Source: Candidatus Enterousia merdequi
GTDB lineage: Bacteria; Pseudomonadota; Alphaproteobacteria; Rs-D84
Assembly (NCBI GenBank): GCA_018065345.1
Contig: JAGHTM010000114.1
Location: 1 to 17,822, forward strand
Reading direction: 5' to 3'
DNA length: 17,822 nucleotides
The notes below the pieces were generated by a model. The model saw only the letters and a program-made list of their open reading frames with translations. It made no database searches and was not told where the DNA came from. Of the stretch, positions 7,880-13,242 are shown piece by piece; positions within the stretch are counted from its first letter, which is position 1; each line of letters starts with the position of its first letter. The position numbers were made by a program, and so were the translations under genes.

Positions 7880-8401
7880 TTAAAATCTTGAAGTTATTAA
7901 AGAAAAATTATCTATATTTGATTTACTTGTCGATATTGTGCTGTCTATAAACTTTGCAGATTGATATTCTGATTCGTACAAAGCATTTAACATTTTGAAT
8001 ACATTAGAATCTCCAATCAAAGGAATACAAAATTCAACTGCCAATTTAGTTGCAACTATAGAAGCAAAATAATTTGGAAAACTTTCAACATTTGTTTTTA
8101 CAATTGCAGATATTTCTATTGTATTTCCAGACGTGATTATTTTATCGCCTATAATTTGGCCAGAACATTTTAAGACACGCAAAACATTACGTGGAATAAT
8201 AAAATCTCCATTTGTATTTCTGGTTAAAACTAAATTCTTGGTAGCAAACCGCCACGGAAATATCGCTAGCAACGAATCAACTGTTGAATCAAACAAACTT
8301 CTAGCAAGTTGTGCTGCCACAGAATCTTCATGCCATGATTGTATAGGTTTTTCACCTAACTTTAATAAAGCCATTGAACATAAATCTATTTTTGTAAACA
8401 T
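7880..8401 (-). CDS. Tail tubular protein A-like head-tail adaptor
   Basis: A 173-residue protein beginning MFTKIDLCSMALLKLGEKPI, followed by a Trp/Arg block LLAIFPWRFATKNLVLTR and a helical segment FASIVATKLAVEFCIPLIGD. This is the typical course of the gp11-like (P22 gp4-like) adaptor that sits on the portal and joins it to the tail nozzle. Length and motif order match the family. The start is preceded by AGGTG. A strong intrinsic terminator (8415-8446) ends just 14 bp upstream of the ATG, so expression needs read-through, antitermination or processing. The neighbour downstream is its usual partner, tail tubular protein B. Confidence 0.87.
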   Translation of the reverse strand: MFTKIDLCSMALLKLGEKPIQSWHEDSVAAQLARSLFDSTVDSLLAIFPWRFATKNLVLTRNTNGDFIIPRNVLRVLKCSGQIIGDKIITSGNTIEISAIVKTNVESFPNYFASIVATKLAVEFCIPLIGDSNVFKMLNALYESEYQSAKFIDSTISTSKSNIDNFSLITSRF

Positions 8402-8414
8402 ATTTACACCTATG

Positions 8415-8446
8415 AATAAAAAAACGGGTCTGCTACCAGACCCGTT
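8415..8446 (-). terminator. Intrinsic terminator between small head protein and tail tubular protein A
   Basis: A perfect 10-bp stem, AACGGGTCTG (8423-8432) with CAGACCCGTT (8437-8446), loop of 4, followed on the minus strand by a run of seven U. It is oriented to end the capsid / small head protein transcript. Confidence 0.9.
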
Positions 8447-8463
8447 ATATTAAAGAAACATTA

Positions 8464-8694
8464 TTAAGATAATGCGCCAACAGTGATAACACCTTCTGCA
8501 ATAGTAACAACTTTTATAGAAGATGCATCTGACCCGTTAATCAAAATAATATCGCCAGTGTTCATCAAAGTTTTAACATTAGAAAAATAACCAGAAGCGG
8601 TTATAGTTGCCAATGTTACATTTTCTTTGTAATGCCACAAAGTAAATCCGTTTGCATATGCAATTACAGATAAATTTTTATTTTGAAATGCCAT
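8464..8694 (-). CDS. Small phage head protein (decoration-like), function unproven
   Basis: 76 residues starting MAFQNKNLSVIAYANGFTLW, with a short beta-rich body (GDIILINGSDASSIKVVTI). I recognise the MAFxNKNLSVxAYANGFTLWHYK opening from small proteins encoded directly after capsid genes in phages of Alphaproteobacteria; none that I know has a proven role. Its position immediately after the major capsid gene (23 bp) and small size suggest a decoration, head-stabilising or head-completion protein. AAAAGGA provides the ribosome binding site. The gene is closed by the strong terminator at 8415-8446, so capsid and this protein form one transcript that can be made at high level. Confidence 0.8.
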   Translation of the reverse strand: MAFQNKNLSVIAYANGFTLWHYKENVTLATITASGYFSNVKTLMNTGDIILINGSDASSIKVVTIAEGVITVGALS

Positions 8695-8717
8695 CGTGTA
8701 TTCCTTTTAGTTATATG

Positions 8718-9545
8718 TTATGCAGCAGTATCATCACATTTAATGCGAACAATACCTTCATTATCAATCAACACAGCACCTTGAGACATACTGTTACTTA
8801 TAAAGTGAGCAGCACGTTCACCATGCCATGTAATATCTGTTTTAACTTCTTGACCACAAGCGTGACCGATACTTGAAGCATGATAGATAAAGCAATCGCG
8901 TTCATCTGTATTTGCCAAAGGTAAAGAATTACACAAAATCCAATTTACCCCTAACCATTTTCTTGATTCACAACCATCAATCAAAGGTGTTGCATTACCA
9001 ACATAATCAGCAGAAACAAATTCGCTTATTCCCAATAATTCATTCCATTGGTGAACACCAATAATAGCAAATCTACGACCGTCATCTGGCACATCGTTTT
9101 CGTTTAACTTTGCTATTGCTTCCATAATCAAAGTTTTTGTTAATCCAGTTGTATAATCACCAACATTTTGTGTTGCATTGCTCATAGCATTGATAATCAA
9201 TTCATCTGTTTTACGTCCCAAAGCATAAGCACCAGCAGATGCAACTACACGACGTTCATCAACATTGGTTTTTAATTCATCCAATGCATCAATCCAATCG
9301 CCAGCATAATAATCCTGTAAAGCACATTCCACAGGAGTATGATTCAAATTCATCACTGGCACAATACCGTGACGAGATTTTGTACTTGCGATACCTTTAC
9401 CAATTTTTTGGAAAGTTGTTGAAGCGCCTACAACACCAGATTTACTGCGAATTGTAGAACGCAATTTTGTGCCCATTTGTTGATAAGCCAAATGAACATC
9501 TGCTTCAAATTGTTTTATAAACACTTGATCTACAGACATAGACAT
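8718..9545 (-). CDS. Major capsid protein
   Basis: A 275-residue HK97-like capsid protein candidate. It starts MSMSVDQVFIKQFEADVHLA and contains the pattern of the alphaproteobacterial-podovirus capsid family: an early DNA/shell region (MGTKLRSTIRSKSGVVGAST), then DYYAGDWIDALDELKTNVDE, VASAGAYALGRKTDELIINA, and a C-terminal beta-rich part (GCESRKWLGVNWILCNSLPL, FIYHASSIGHA). Its place between the scaffold upstream and the head-tail adaptor downstream supports this strongly. AAAAAGGA lies upstream. ATG 9545 and ATG 9539 are both possible starts; the first has the better spacing. An intrinsic terminator lies 22 bp upstream of the start, so the gene either has an undetected promoter or relies on read-through. 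Confidence 0.85.
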   Translation of the reverse strand: MSMSVDQVFIKQFEADVHLAYQQMGTKLRSTIRSKSGVVGASTTFQKIGKGIASTKSRHGIVPVMNLNHTPVECALQDYYAGDWIDALDELKTNVDERRVVASAGAYALGRKTDELIINAMSNATQNVGDYTTGLTKTLIMEAIAKLNENDVPDDGRRFAIIGVHQWNELLGISEFVSADYVGNATPLIDGCESRKWLGVNWILCNSLPLANTDERDCFIYHASSIGHACGQEVKTDITWHGERAAHFISNSMSQGAVLIDNEGIVRIKCDDTAA

Positions 9546-9567
9546 AAGAAATCCTTTTTGTTTAAGT

Positions 9568-9593
9568 TAAAAAAATGCCTTTTGAACAAGGCA
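9568..9593 (-). terminator. Intrinsic terminator upstream of the capsid gene
   Basis: TGCCTT (9576-9581) pairs with AAGGCA (9588-9593), loop of 6, followed on the minus strand by seven U. It ends 22 bp before the capsid ATG and after the hairpin-rich region 9611-9781. Confidence 0.7.
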
Positions 9594-9610
9594 CGACAAT
9601 AATTTTGATA

Positions 9611-9781
9611 AATGGTTATGCAAAAATATGCGCCATTAAAACAAAATAAAATACTGGTCCACAAAATGGATTACCCAATAAATAATCCAGTCAGACATAA
9701 AAAATCTGACTGGAAAATTTATCAAAAAATCCCCAAAATCAAACGATTTTGGGGAAATAAAAACCATGCGAAACACGCATG
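9611..9781. other. Hairpin-rich non-coding region between histone-like gene and capsid gene
   Basis: No gene is visible from 9546 to 9787. The stretch holds a dense series of perfect inverted repeats: AATGG/CCATT (9611-9637), TGGATTA/TAATCC A (9667-9673 with 9683-9689), CCAGTCAGA/TCTGACTGG (9687-9695 with 9705-9713), a 10-bp CCCCAAAATC/GATTTTGGGG (9731-9740 with 9745-9754) and CATGCG/CGCATG (9765-9770 with 9776-9781). The 10-bp stem is followed on the minus strand by ATTTTTT and is the likely terminator of the histone-like gene. The second and third stems share bases, so they are alternatives. The rest could be a structured 3' UTR or a small RNA. Confidence 0.6.
9724..9754 (-). terminator. 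Intrinsic terminator of the histone-like gene
   Basis: A perfect 10-bp stem (9731-9740 with 9745-9754), loop AAAC on the plus strand, followed on the minus strand by ATTTTTT. It lies 34 bp after the stop codon of the Lys/Ala-rich protein. Confidence 0.8.
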
Positions 9782-9787
9782 AATTTA

Positions 9788-10033
9788 TTATTTTTTCTTT
9801 ACTACTTTTTTAGCAGCTGGTTTTTTTGCAGGAGCTTTTTTTGCAACTACTTTTTTTGCAGCTGGTTTTTTTGCAGCTACTTTTTTAACTGCTACTTTTT
9901 TTGCAGGTGCTTTTTTTGCAACTGGTTTTTTTGCAGCTGGTTTTTTAACTGCTACTTTTTTTGCAGGTGCTTTTTTTGCAGCTGGTTTTGCAGCAGCTTT
10001 TGCACATCCACATTTTTTTGTACCAAAGAACAT
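9788..10033 (-). CDS. Lys/Ala-rich histone H1-like protein
   Basis: An 81-residue protein made almost wholly of Lys, Ala, Pro and Val in PAAKK / APAKK / VAVKK steps after a short head MFFGTKKCGCA. This is the composition of the histone H1 C-terminal tail and of bacterial H1-like proteins that bind and condense DNA without sequence specificity. It carries a 20-residue internal repeat: 9881-9920 and 9941-9980 are identical at a 60-bp offset. It lies between scaffold and capsid genes, where related phages normally have nothing, and has its own promoter (10089-10117), a strong AAAAGGAGAG ribosome binding site and its own terminator (9724-9754). That makes it a self-contained cassette of the moron kind. 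The role could be genome condensation in the head or on the host chromosome; neither is shown. The plus-strand Cys/Phe-rich frame here is only its shadow. Confidence 0.8.
   Translation of the reverse strand: MFFGTKKCGCAKAAAKPAAKKAPAKKVAVKKPAAKKPVAKKAPAKKVAVKKVAAKKPAAKKVVAKKAPAKKPAAKKVVKKK
9881..9980. repeat. Tandem 60-bp repeat inside the histone-like gene
   Basis: Bases 9881-9920 recur identically at 9941-9980, a 60-bp period (20 codons), with degenerate copies on either side. Such repeats make copy number prone to slippage and to assembly error. Confidence 0.9.
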
Positions 10034-10088
10034 AATTCTCTCCTTTTAAGTTTTTGGATAGAACAAAATTATTTTGTTCTTGATATAT

Positions 10089-10117
10089 ATTTTATCTTAA
10101 ACAAAACAAATAGTAAA
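10089..10117 (-). promoter_or_regulatory. Promoter of the histone-like gene
   Basis: On the minus strand TTTACT (10112-10117), a 17-bp spacer and TAAAAT (10089-10094). A 10-bp inverted repeat (AGAACAAAAT/ATTTTGTTCT, about 10061-10081) follows at the expected start of transcription and could be a 5' hairpin or operator. Confidence 0.6.
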
Positions 10118-10126
10118 GAATAAAAA

Positions 10127-10786
10127 TTATTTTGAATATAATTTTTTAAAACCGTTTTCAATTTTACGAACATATTCTTCATCATGATCACGCCAATATT
10201 TTGGATCACGCATCATATTTCTTAAATCATTATCAGATAAATTTTCTGAAACATTTTTATCTGTTAAAACATCTGGTTCTAATGTTTGCATCATTTTATA
10301 CACGCCTTGGATTCCCTGGGGTGTAGAGCATAACTCATCAAACGCATCTGCTGGTAAAAATCTTTCACCAAATGCATTTATTTCACGCAAAGCATTTTCC
10401 ATTTTTTCTTTTGAACCGAAAAAATTTTTTAATTCATTTATTGCATTACTTTGATTTTGTAATTCAAATAAATTTTTTATTGTTGGTTGTAAAAATTCTT
10501 CTGCGATGGAATAAATTTTTTCAACTTGTTTAGAAGTTAATCCAATTTCATGAAATTGTTCACGAACCGATTCGTTATCAAACAAATCATTTATTGGATA
10601 TTCAGAAGCATTATCAGGCACACCAATAGCATGATTAAATTTTTGTTTTGCTGTTTCATCTGCATCATCTTTTGGCAGAGTTACCATACCACTCATCTTT
10701 TTTTCTAATTCACAATAAGATTTAATCAGTGCAGAAGTATTTAATTCGCCATGTTCATCAAGAAATTTTTCTGGAATTTGTTCCAT
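10127..10786 (-). CDS. Capsid scaffold / assembly protein
   Basis: A 219-residue acidic, helix-rich protein opening MEQIPEKFLDEHGELNTSAL with an early IGVPDNASEYPI (the pattern of phage scaffold proteins in which a short N-terminal domain is followed by long coiled-coil helices) and a C-terminal DPKYWRDHDEEYVRKIENGF segment. The DP.YW..HD..+V.K...GF ending is common in scaffold proteins of this phage type. It is transiently present in proheads and guides capsid assembly; its place upstream of the capsid gene fits. The ATG overlaps the stop of the holin-like gene (TAATG), so the two are translationally coupled. Confidence 0.8.
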   Translation of the reverse strand: MEQIPEKFLDEHGELNTSALIKSYCELEKKMSGMVTLPKDDADETAKQKFNHAIGVPDNASEYPINDLFDNESVREQFHEIGLTSKQVEKIYSIAEEFLQPTIKNLFELQNQSNAINELKNFFGSKEKMENALREINAFGERFLPADAFDELCSTPQGIQGVYKMMQTLEPDVLTDKNVSENLSDNDLRNMMRDPKYWRDHDEEYVRKIENGFKKLYSK

Positions 10787-10977
10787 TATTTTTTCCTTTT
10801 GGTTGAAGATTCTTGTTTAAGAAAATAAATACCAGACAAAGTAAATATCGTTTGCAGCATTGTAAAAATATCCTCATCGCCAATAAGATACGCACCAATA
10901 GCAGACACAATACCAACACTTGATACGATATAAGTTTTTTTATCTTTTAAATAACCACCATTTATTATTTTATTCAT
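10786..10977 (-). CDS. Small membrane protein, holin-like
   Basis: 63 residues from ATG 10977 (AAAAGGA 7 nt upstream); a longer upstream frame is not used because it would overlap the endolysin. Two hydrophobic segments, about 17-35 (YIVSSVGIVSAIGAYLIG) and 39-54 (TMLQTIFTLSGIYFL), and a strongly basic tail (KQESSTKRKK) fit a class II holin, which makes the lesions that release the endolysin. The location directly after the SleB-type hydrolase supports this. Sequence alone cannot distinguish it from another small phage membrane protein. Confidence 0.65.
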   Translation of the reverse strand: MNKIINGGYLKDKKTYIVSSVGIVSAIGAYLIGDEDIFTMLQTIFTLSGIYFLKQESSTKRKK

Positions 10978-10993
10978 GAATATTCCTTTTGAT

Positions 10994-11404
10994 TTACAGA
11001 TAAAACAATATGTCACCACATTCTGTGATATAACCACGCGCCATAGCCCAATCAGGTATAACATCAACATGATGAAATTTAGTTGCACCAAAAACACAAT
11101 CTCGCAAATTACCATGCAACATAGTTTGAACAACACGCAAACACATCTGGAATTTTTTATCGTCTGCATTTACATTAAAATATTGATGACGTTCCGAATT
11201 TTCATCTAAACATTCAAAAATATTTTTATCACACGCAATATCTTCAAAAGATTTATCATATTTAATATGAATATTAAAAATCAAAGAAGCCATTGCTTCA
11301 ACAACTTGCAAAGATTCTGCTTTTGTTTCTGCATAAACAATACGTGCGATTTTATATTGGATGATTTTTTTATCATCTGTATTAGTAATCAAATTTAATT
11401 GCAT
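10994..11404 (-). CDS. SleB-type cell wall hydrolase (phage endolysin)
   Basis: 136 residues from ATG 11404. The fold is recognisable from IARIVYAETKAESLQVVEAMASLIFN (cited here in parts: YAE with the probable catalytic Glu26, then EAMASLIFN), FECLDEN, a conserved ATKFHH and a final PDWAMARGYITECGDILFYL block. These correspond to the SleB/CwlJ hydrolase family used as lytic transglycosylases by many phages of Alphaproteobacteria. A longer frame starting at 11542 is rejected because it would read through two intrinsic terminators; residues before Met47 of that frame are just translated hairpin DNA. There is no signal peptide, consistent with holin-dependent export. It is the right-most phage gene and the first gene of the leftward late operon. 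Confidence 0.82.
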   Translation of the reverse strand: MQLNLITNTDDKKIIQYKIARIVYAETKAESLQVVEAMASLIFNIHIKYDKSFEDIACDKNIFECLDENSERHQYFNVNADDKKFQMCLRVVQTMLHGNLRDCVFGATKFHHVDVIPDWAMARGYITECGDILFYL

Positions 11405-11423
11405 AGTTAAATCCGTTTGTTGT

Positions 11424-11457
11424 ATTAAAAAAGCCCGCACAAAAAAGTGCAGGCAAA
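11424..11457 (-). terminator. Intrinsic terminator, second of a tandem pair after birA
   Basis: GCCCGCAC and GTGCAGGC (plus-strand order, 8 bp with one G-U, loop AAAAAA), followed on the minus strand by TTTTTT. It lies just upstream of the endolysin start and marks the host/phage boundary in transcription. Confidence 0.85.
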
Positions 11458-11470
11458 AAAAACAAAACAA

Positions 11471-11499
11471 AAATAAAAAAATCTGTCCCAATATGGACA
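11471..11499 (-). terminator. Intrinsic terminator, first of a tandem pair after birA
   Basis: CTGTCC and GGACAG (11482-11499, loop of 6), followed on the minus strand by ATTTTTTTATTTTT. With the next hairpin it forms a double terminator separating biotin ligase transcription from the phage operon. Confidence 0.8.
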
Positions 11500-11557
11500 G
11501 ACCTCTTATTCTTGATACGCAATATAATATCACAAATCGCATTAAAAGTCAAGACAA

Positions 11558-12238
11558 TTAAATACTGATTTCATCTCCATAGGTTAAAATGTATCTTGTA
11601 TCACATCTTAAAACCAATGCACCATCTTCATTAAGACCTATCAATTCTGCGTCTTTGCCACGAAATTTAATTATTTTATTCAAAGCAGCAGCCATATCCA
11701 TCCATCTTTCGCGCACAATGACAAAATCTGCATTACGCCATTTATCAATTTTCTTTATTAAAACACTTAAAACATCATTTACAGATACTTTTACATAATC
11801 TTGCATCTTGGTTGTTTTATATTCTTTCACAGTTGGGCAAGTTCCAATATTTATTCCAATACCAACAATTACAAAACTATTCGCGTATTCTATTAAAACA
11901 CCACTTATCTTTTTACCGTCTATTAAAATATCATTAGGCCATTTGATTTGTGGTTTAATACCGAAATGAATCATAGTTTCAGCAATAGCCACAGCCACAG
12001 CATAAGATAATTTTGGGTCACGTTCGCCTATTTTATAAATGAACGAAGCATATAAATTACCATGATGCGACACCCAATTTCTTTTATACCGACCACGTCC
12101 AGAACTTTGTGCCAAAGCAGTTATCACAGTTTTATTGACTGCTTCATTTTTGGCTATTAAATCATGTGCATAATCTTGCGTACTAACGATTTTATCAAAA
12201 GATATTAATTTATACGCGTCCAATTTTATATCTTCCAT
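11558..12238 (-). CDS. birA: Biotin--[acetyl-CoA-carboxylase] ligase, catalytic-domain-only type
   Basis: A 226-residue ligase that makes biotinyl-AMP and attaches biotin to the carrier lysine of acetyl-CoA carboxylase. Diagnostic motifs are TQDYAHDLI (about 20-28), the adenylate loop QSSGRGRYKRNWVSHHGNLY (about 44-63), KWPNDILIDGKKISGVLIE (about 98-116) and VGIGINIG (about 123-130). A C-terminal SH3-like cap follows (GLNEDGALVLR). There is no N-terminal winged helix, so this is a class I (non-repressor) enzyme. The gene overlaps the upstream winged-helix gene by 29 bp, and no Shine-Dalgarno is visible, indicating translational coupling. It is followed by two tandem terminators. It is a chromosomal gene and gives the right limit of the prophage block. 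Confidence 0.93.
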   Translation of the reverse strand: MEDIKLDAYKLISFDKIVSTQDYAHDLIAKNEAVNKTVITALAQSSGRGRYKRNWVSHHGNLYASFIYKIGERDPKLSYAVAVAIAETMIHFGIKPQIKWPNDILIDGKKISGVLIEYANSFVIVGIGINIGTCPTVKEYKTTKMQDYVKVSVNDVLSVLIKKIDKWRNADFVIVRERWMDMAAALNKIIKFRGKDAELIGLNEDGALVLRCDTRYILTYGDEISI

Positions 12239-12629
12239 CTATATTTTGAATTATATCATAACCATAAACTTTTCGCAATTGATAAACAGCATTTTCCACA
12301 GCATGCGTTGTCATATCAGGTAAAACACCAATTAAATCTTTTAATTCATGCATAGTAATATTTGGATGGTTATAAAGAACGACTATGATTTTATGCTGTA
12401 ATTTAGGCAAAATGACATCACGACCGAAAACATTGCGCATAATATCACTTTGTTCAAAATATTCCAAAATTAAACTTTGCAAATCATCCACAGAAATTGG
12501 CGCATTTAATTCAATATCATCGAAATTCACATCTGCAAGATTTGGCGAATCGACAAGCGTCACACCCAGATCAGAAAAAATGTGATTCCAATATTTATCT
12601 GAAGTATAAACTTTTATGTTTTCAAGCAT
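12210..12629 (-). CDS. OmpR/PhoB-type winged-helix DNA-binding protein with degenerate N-terminal half
   Basis: 139 residues. The C-terminal part (about 68-139) follows the OmpR-type winged helix: ILPKLQHKIIVVLYNHPN, then DMTTHAVENAVYQLRKVYG (recognition helix region) and IIQNIDGRYKIG (the wing, normally G-G-Y-R-L). The N-terminal half (1-65) has the length and hydrophobic spacing of a shortened receiver (MLENIKVYTSDKYWNHIF), but no phospho-acceptor Asp pattern that I can place, so it is probably not phosphorylated. It overlaps birA by 29 bp and is first in the operon. The mRNA should be leaderless (see the promoter). It could regulate its own operon. The function is otherwise unknown. Confidence 0.75.
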   Translation of the reverse strand: MLENIKVYTSDKYWNHIFSDLGVTLVDSPNLADVNFDDIELNAPISVDDLQSLILEYFEQSDIMRNVFGRDVILPKLQHKIIVVLYNHPNITMHELKDLIGVLPDMTTHAVENAVYQLRKVYGYDIIQNIDGRYKIGRV

Positions 12630-12664
12630 ACTTATACAATAGCCAAAAACACAGTATTTTTCAA
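12630..12664 (-). promoter_or_regulatory. Promoter of the winged-helix/birA operon, leaderless
   Basis: On the minus strand TTGAAA (12659-12664), a 17-bp spacer, TATTGT (12636-12641), then 6 nt before the ATG (12629). The predicted transcription start is the A of the start codon; no ribosome binding site is present. Confidence 0.6.
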
Positions 12665-12676
12665 GATTTTATTGAA

Positions 12677-12913
12677 TTACATAGTATGCGAGCCAATAAA
12701 TTTTGTAAAATCTTCTAAATCAGCCCCAGTTGAAGCCAAAATTTTAGAAATACTGTTTGTCGAAGGCCATCTTGGTTGTCCTGCTTTGGACCAACGTTTG
12801 CTTTTATTAAAAGTCGTTGGGTCTAAACCGCTGCATCTTGCCAAGCCCGAACAAGACATATTTCTTTCATTTGCAAATTGTTCAATTGCACGCCAAATAT
12901 CATCATGAGTCAT
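12677..12913 (-). CDS. Short helix-turn-helix regulator, N-terminal domain of the S24 repressor type
   Basis: 78 residues. The whole protein corresponds to the DNA-binding head of a LexA/CI-like repressor family of Alphaproteobacteria: IWRAIEQFANERNMSCSGLA, CSGLDPTTFNKSKRW (turn and recognition helix) and QPRWPSTNSISKILASTGAD. In the proteins I know, this head is followed by a peptidase S24 domain of about 130 residues. Here the frame stops after FIGSHTM, and no peptidase remnant is visible in the following DNA, which is occupied by the next gene's promoter. It is therefore either a natural stand-alone repressor or a truncated one that cannot be relieved by self-cleavage. AGGAGAG lies 8 nt upstream of the ATG; the promoter is at 12960-12988. 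Confidence 0.8.
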   Translation of the reverse strand: MTHDDIWRAIEQFANERNMSCSGLARCSGLDPTTFNKSKRWSKAGQPRWPSTNSISKILASTGADLEDFTKFIGSHTM

Positions 12914-12959
12914 AGCAATACTCTCCTATATAAGACCAGTTTCCCAATCAAACAATCTA

Positions 12960-12988
12960 ATAATAGTTGATATTTAACATTATTTCAA
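12960..12988 (-). promoter_or_regulatory. Promoter of the short HTH regulator
   Basis: On the minus strand TTGAAA (12983-12988), a 17-bp spacer and TATTAT (12960-12965), giving a leader of about 40 nt with an AGGAGAG ribosome binding site. Confidence 0.55.
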
Positions 12989-13052
12989 TCTAAAATACAT
13001 TGTATGTTTTCCTAGATAAAAAACACTCTAAAAAAATATACTAAAAATTTTT

Positions 13053-13093
13053 TTGACAAAATACTTGACAAATCACTTTTTATGTATTACATT
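13053..13093 (+). promoter_or_regulatory. Promoter of the candidate small RNA
   Basis: Consensus TTGACA (13065-13070), a 17-bp spacer and TACATT (13088-13093), predicting a start near 13100. A second TTGACA lies 12 bp upstream (13053-13058). No open reading frame follows on this strand. Confidence 0.7.
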
Positions 13094-13100
13094 TCGATTC

Positions 13101-13124
13101 GTCAAAAGATAATTATCGTTTGAC
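13101..13124. repeat. 24-bp near-perfect palindrome at the start of the small RNA
   Basis: GTCAAA ... TTTGAC arms around a self-complementary GATAATTATC, with a single mismatched pair. It covers the predicted start of transcription, so it may be an operator for a dimeric repressor or a 5' hairpin of the RNA. Confidence 0.75.
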
Positions 13125-13242
13125 CATAGTGAGCCCAGAGTTTTCAGACTCCCTCCTACATTCTCTCTCCTCTGGACTTTGGGCTCAAACACAGTTTAGG
13201 GTGCCCATTTCTTTTTCTCCTTTCCTTCCTTTCAGGGCATCC

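Noticed and set aside
9790..10020. Regular repeats that could suggest a CRISPR array
   Set aside because: The repeats are in frame with a Lys/Ala-rich protein, have no unique spacers of constant length and no cas genes nearby.
9779..10123. Plus-strand frame rich in Cys and Phe (114 residues)
   Set aside because: It is the antisense of the Lys/Ala-rich repeat gene; the composition follows from reading GCA/TTT-rich repeats backwards, and it has no ribosome binding site.
11405..11430. Minus-strand TAATACAAC resembling the T7 RNA polymerase promoter
   Set aside because: Only the first eight or nine bases resemble the consensus, no second copy was found before other late genes, and no phage RNA polymerase is visible.
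11405..11542. N-terminal extension of the endolysin with a hydrophobic segment
   Set aside because: The extension is translated from two intrinsic terminator hairpins; the conserved domain starts after ATG 11404.
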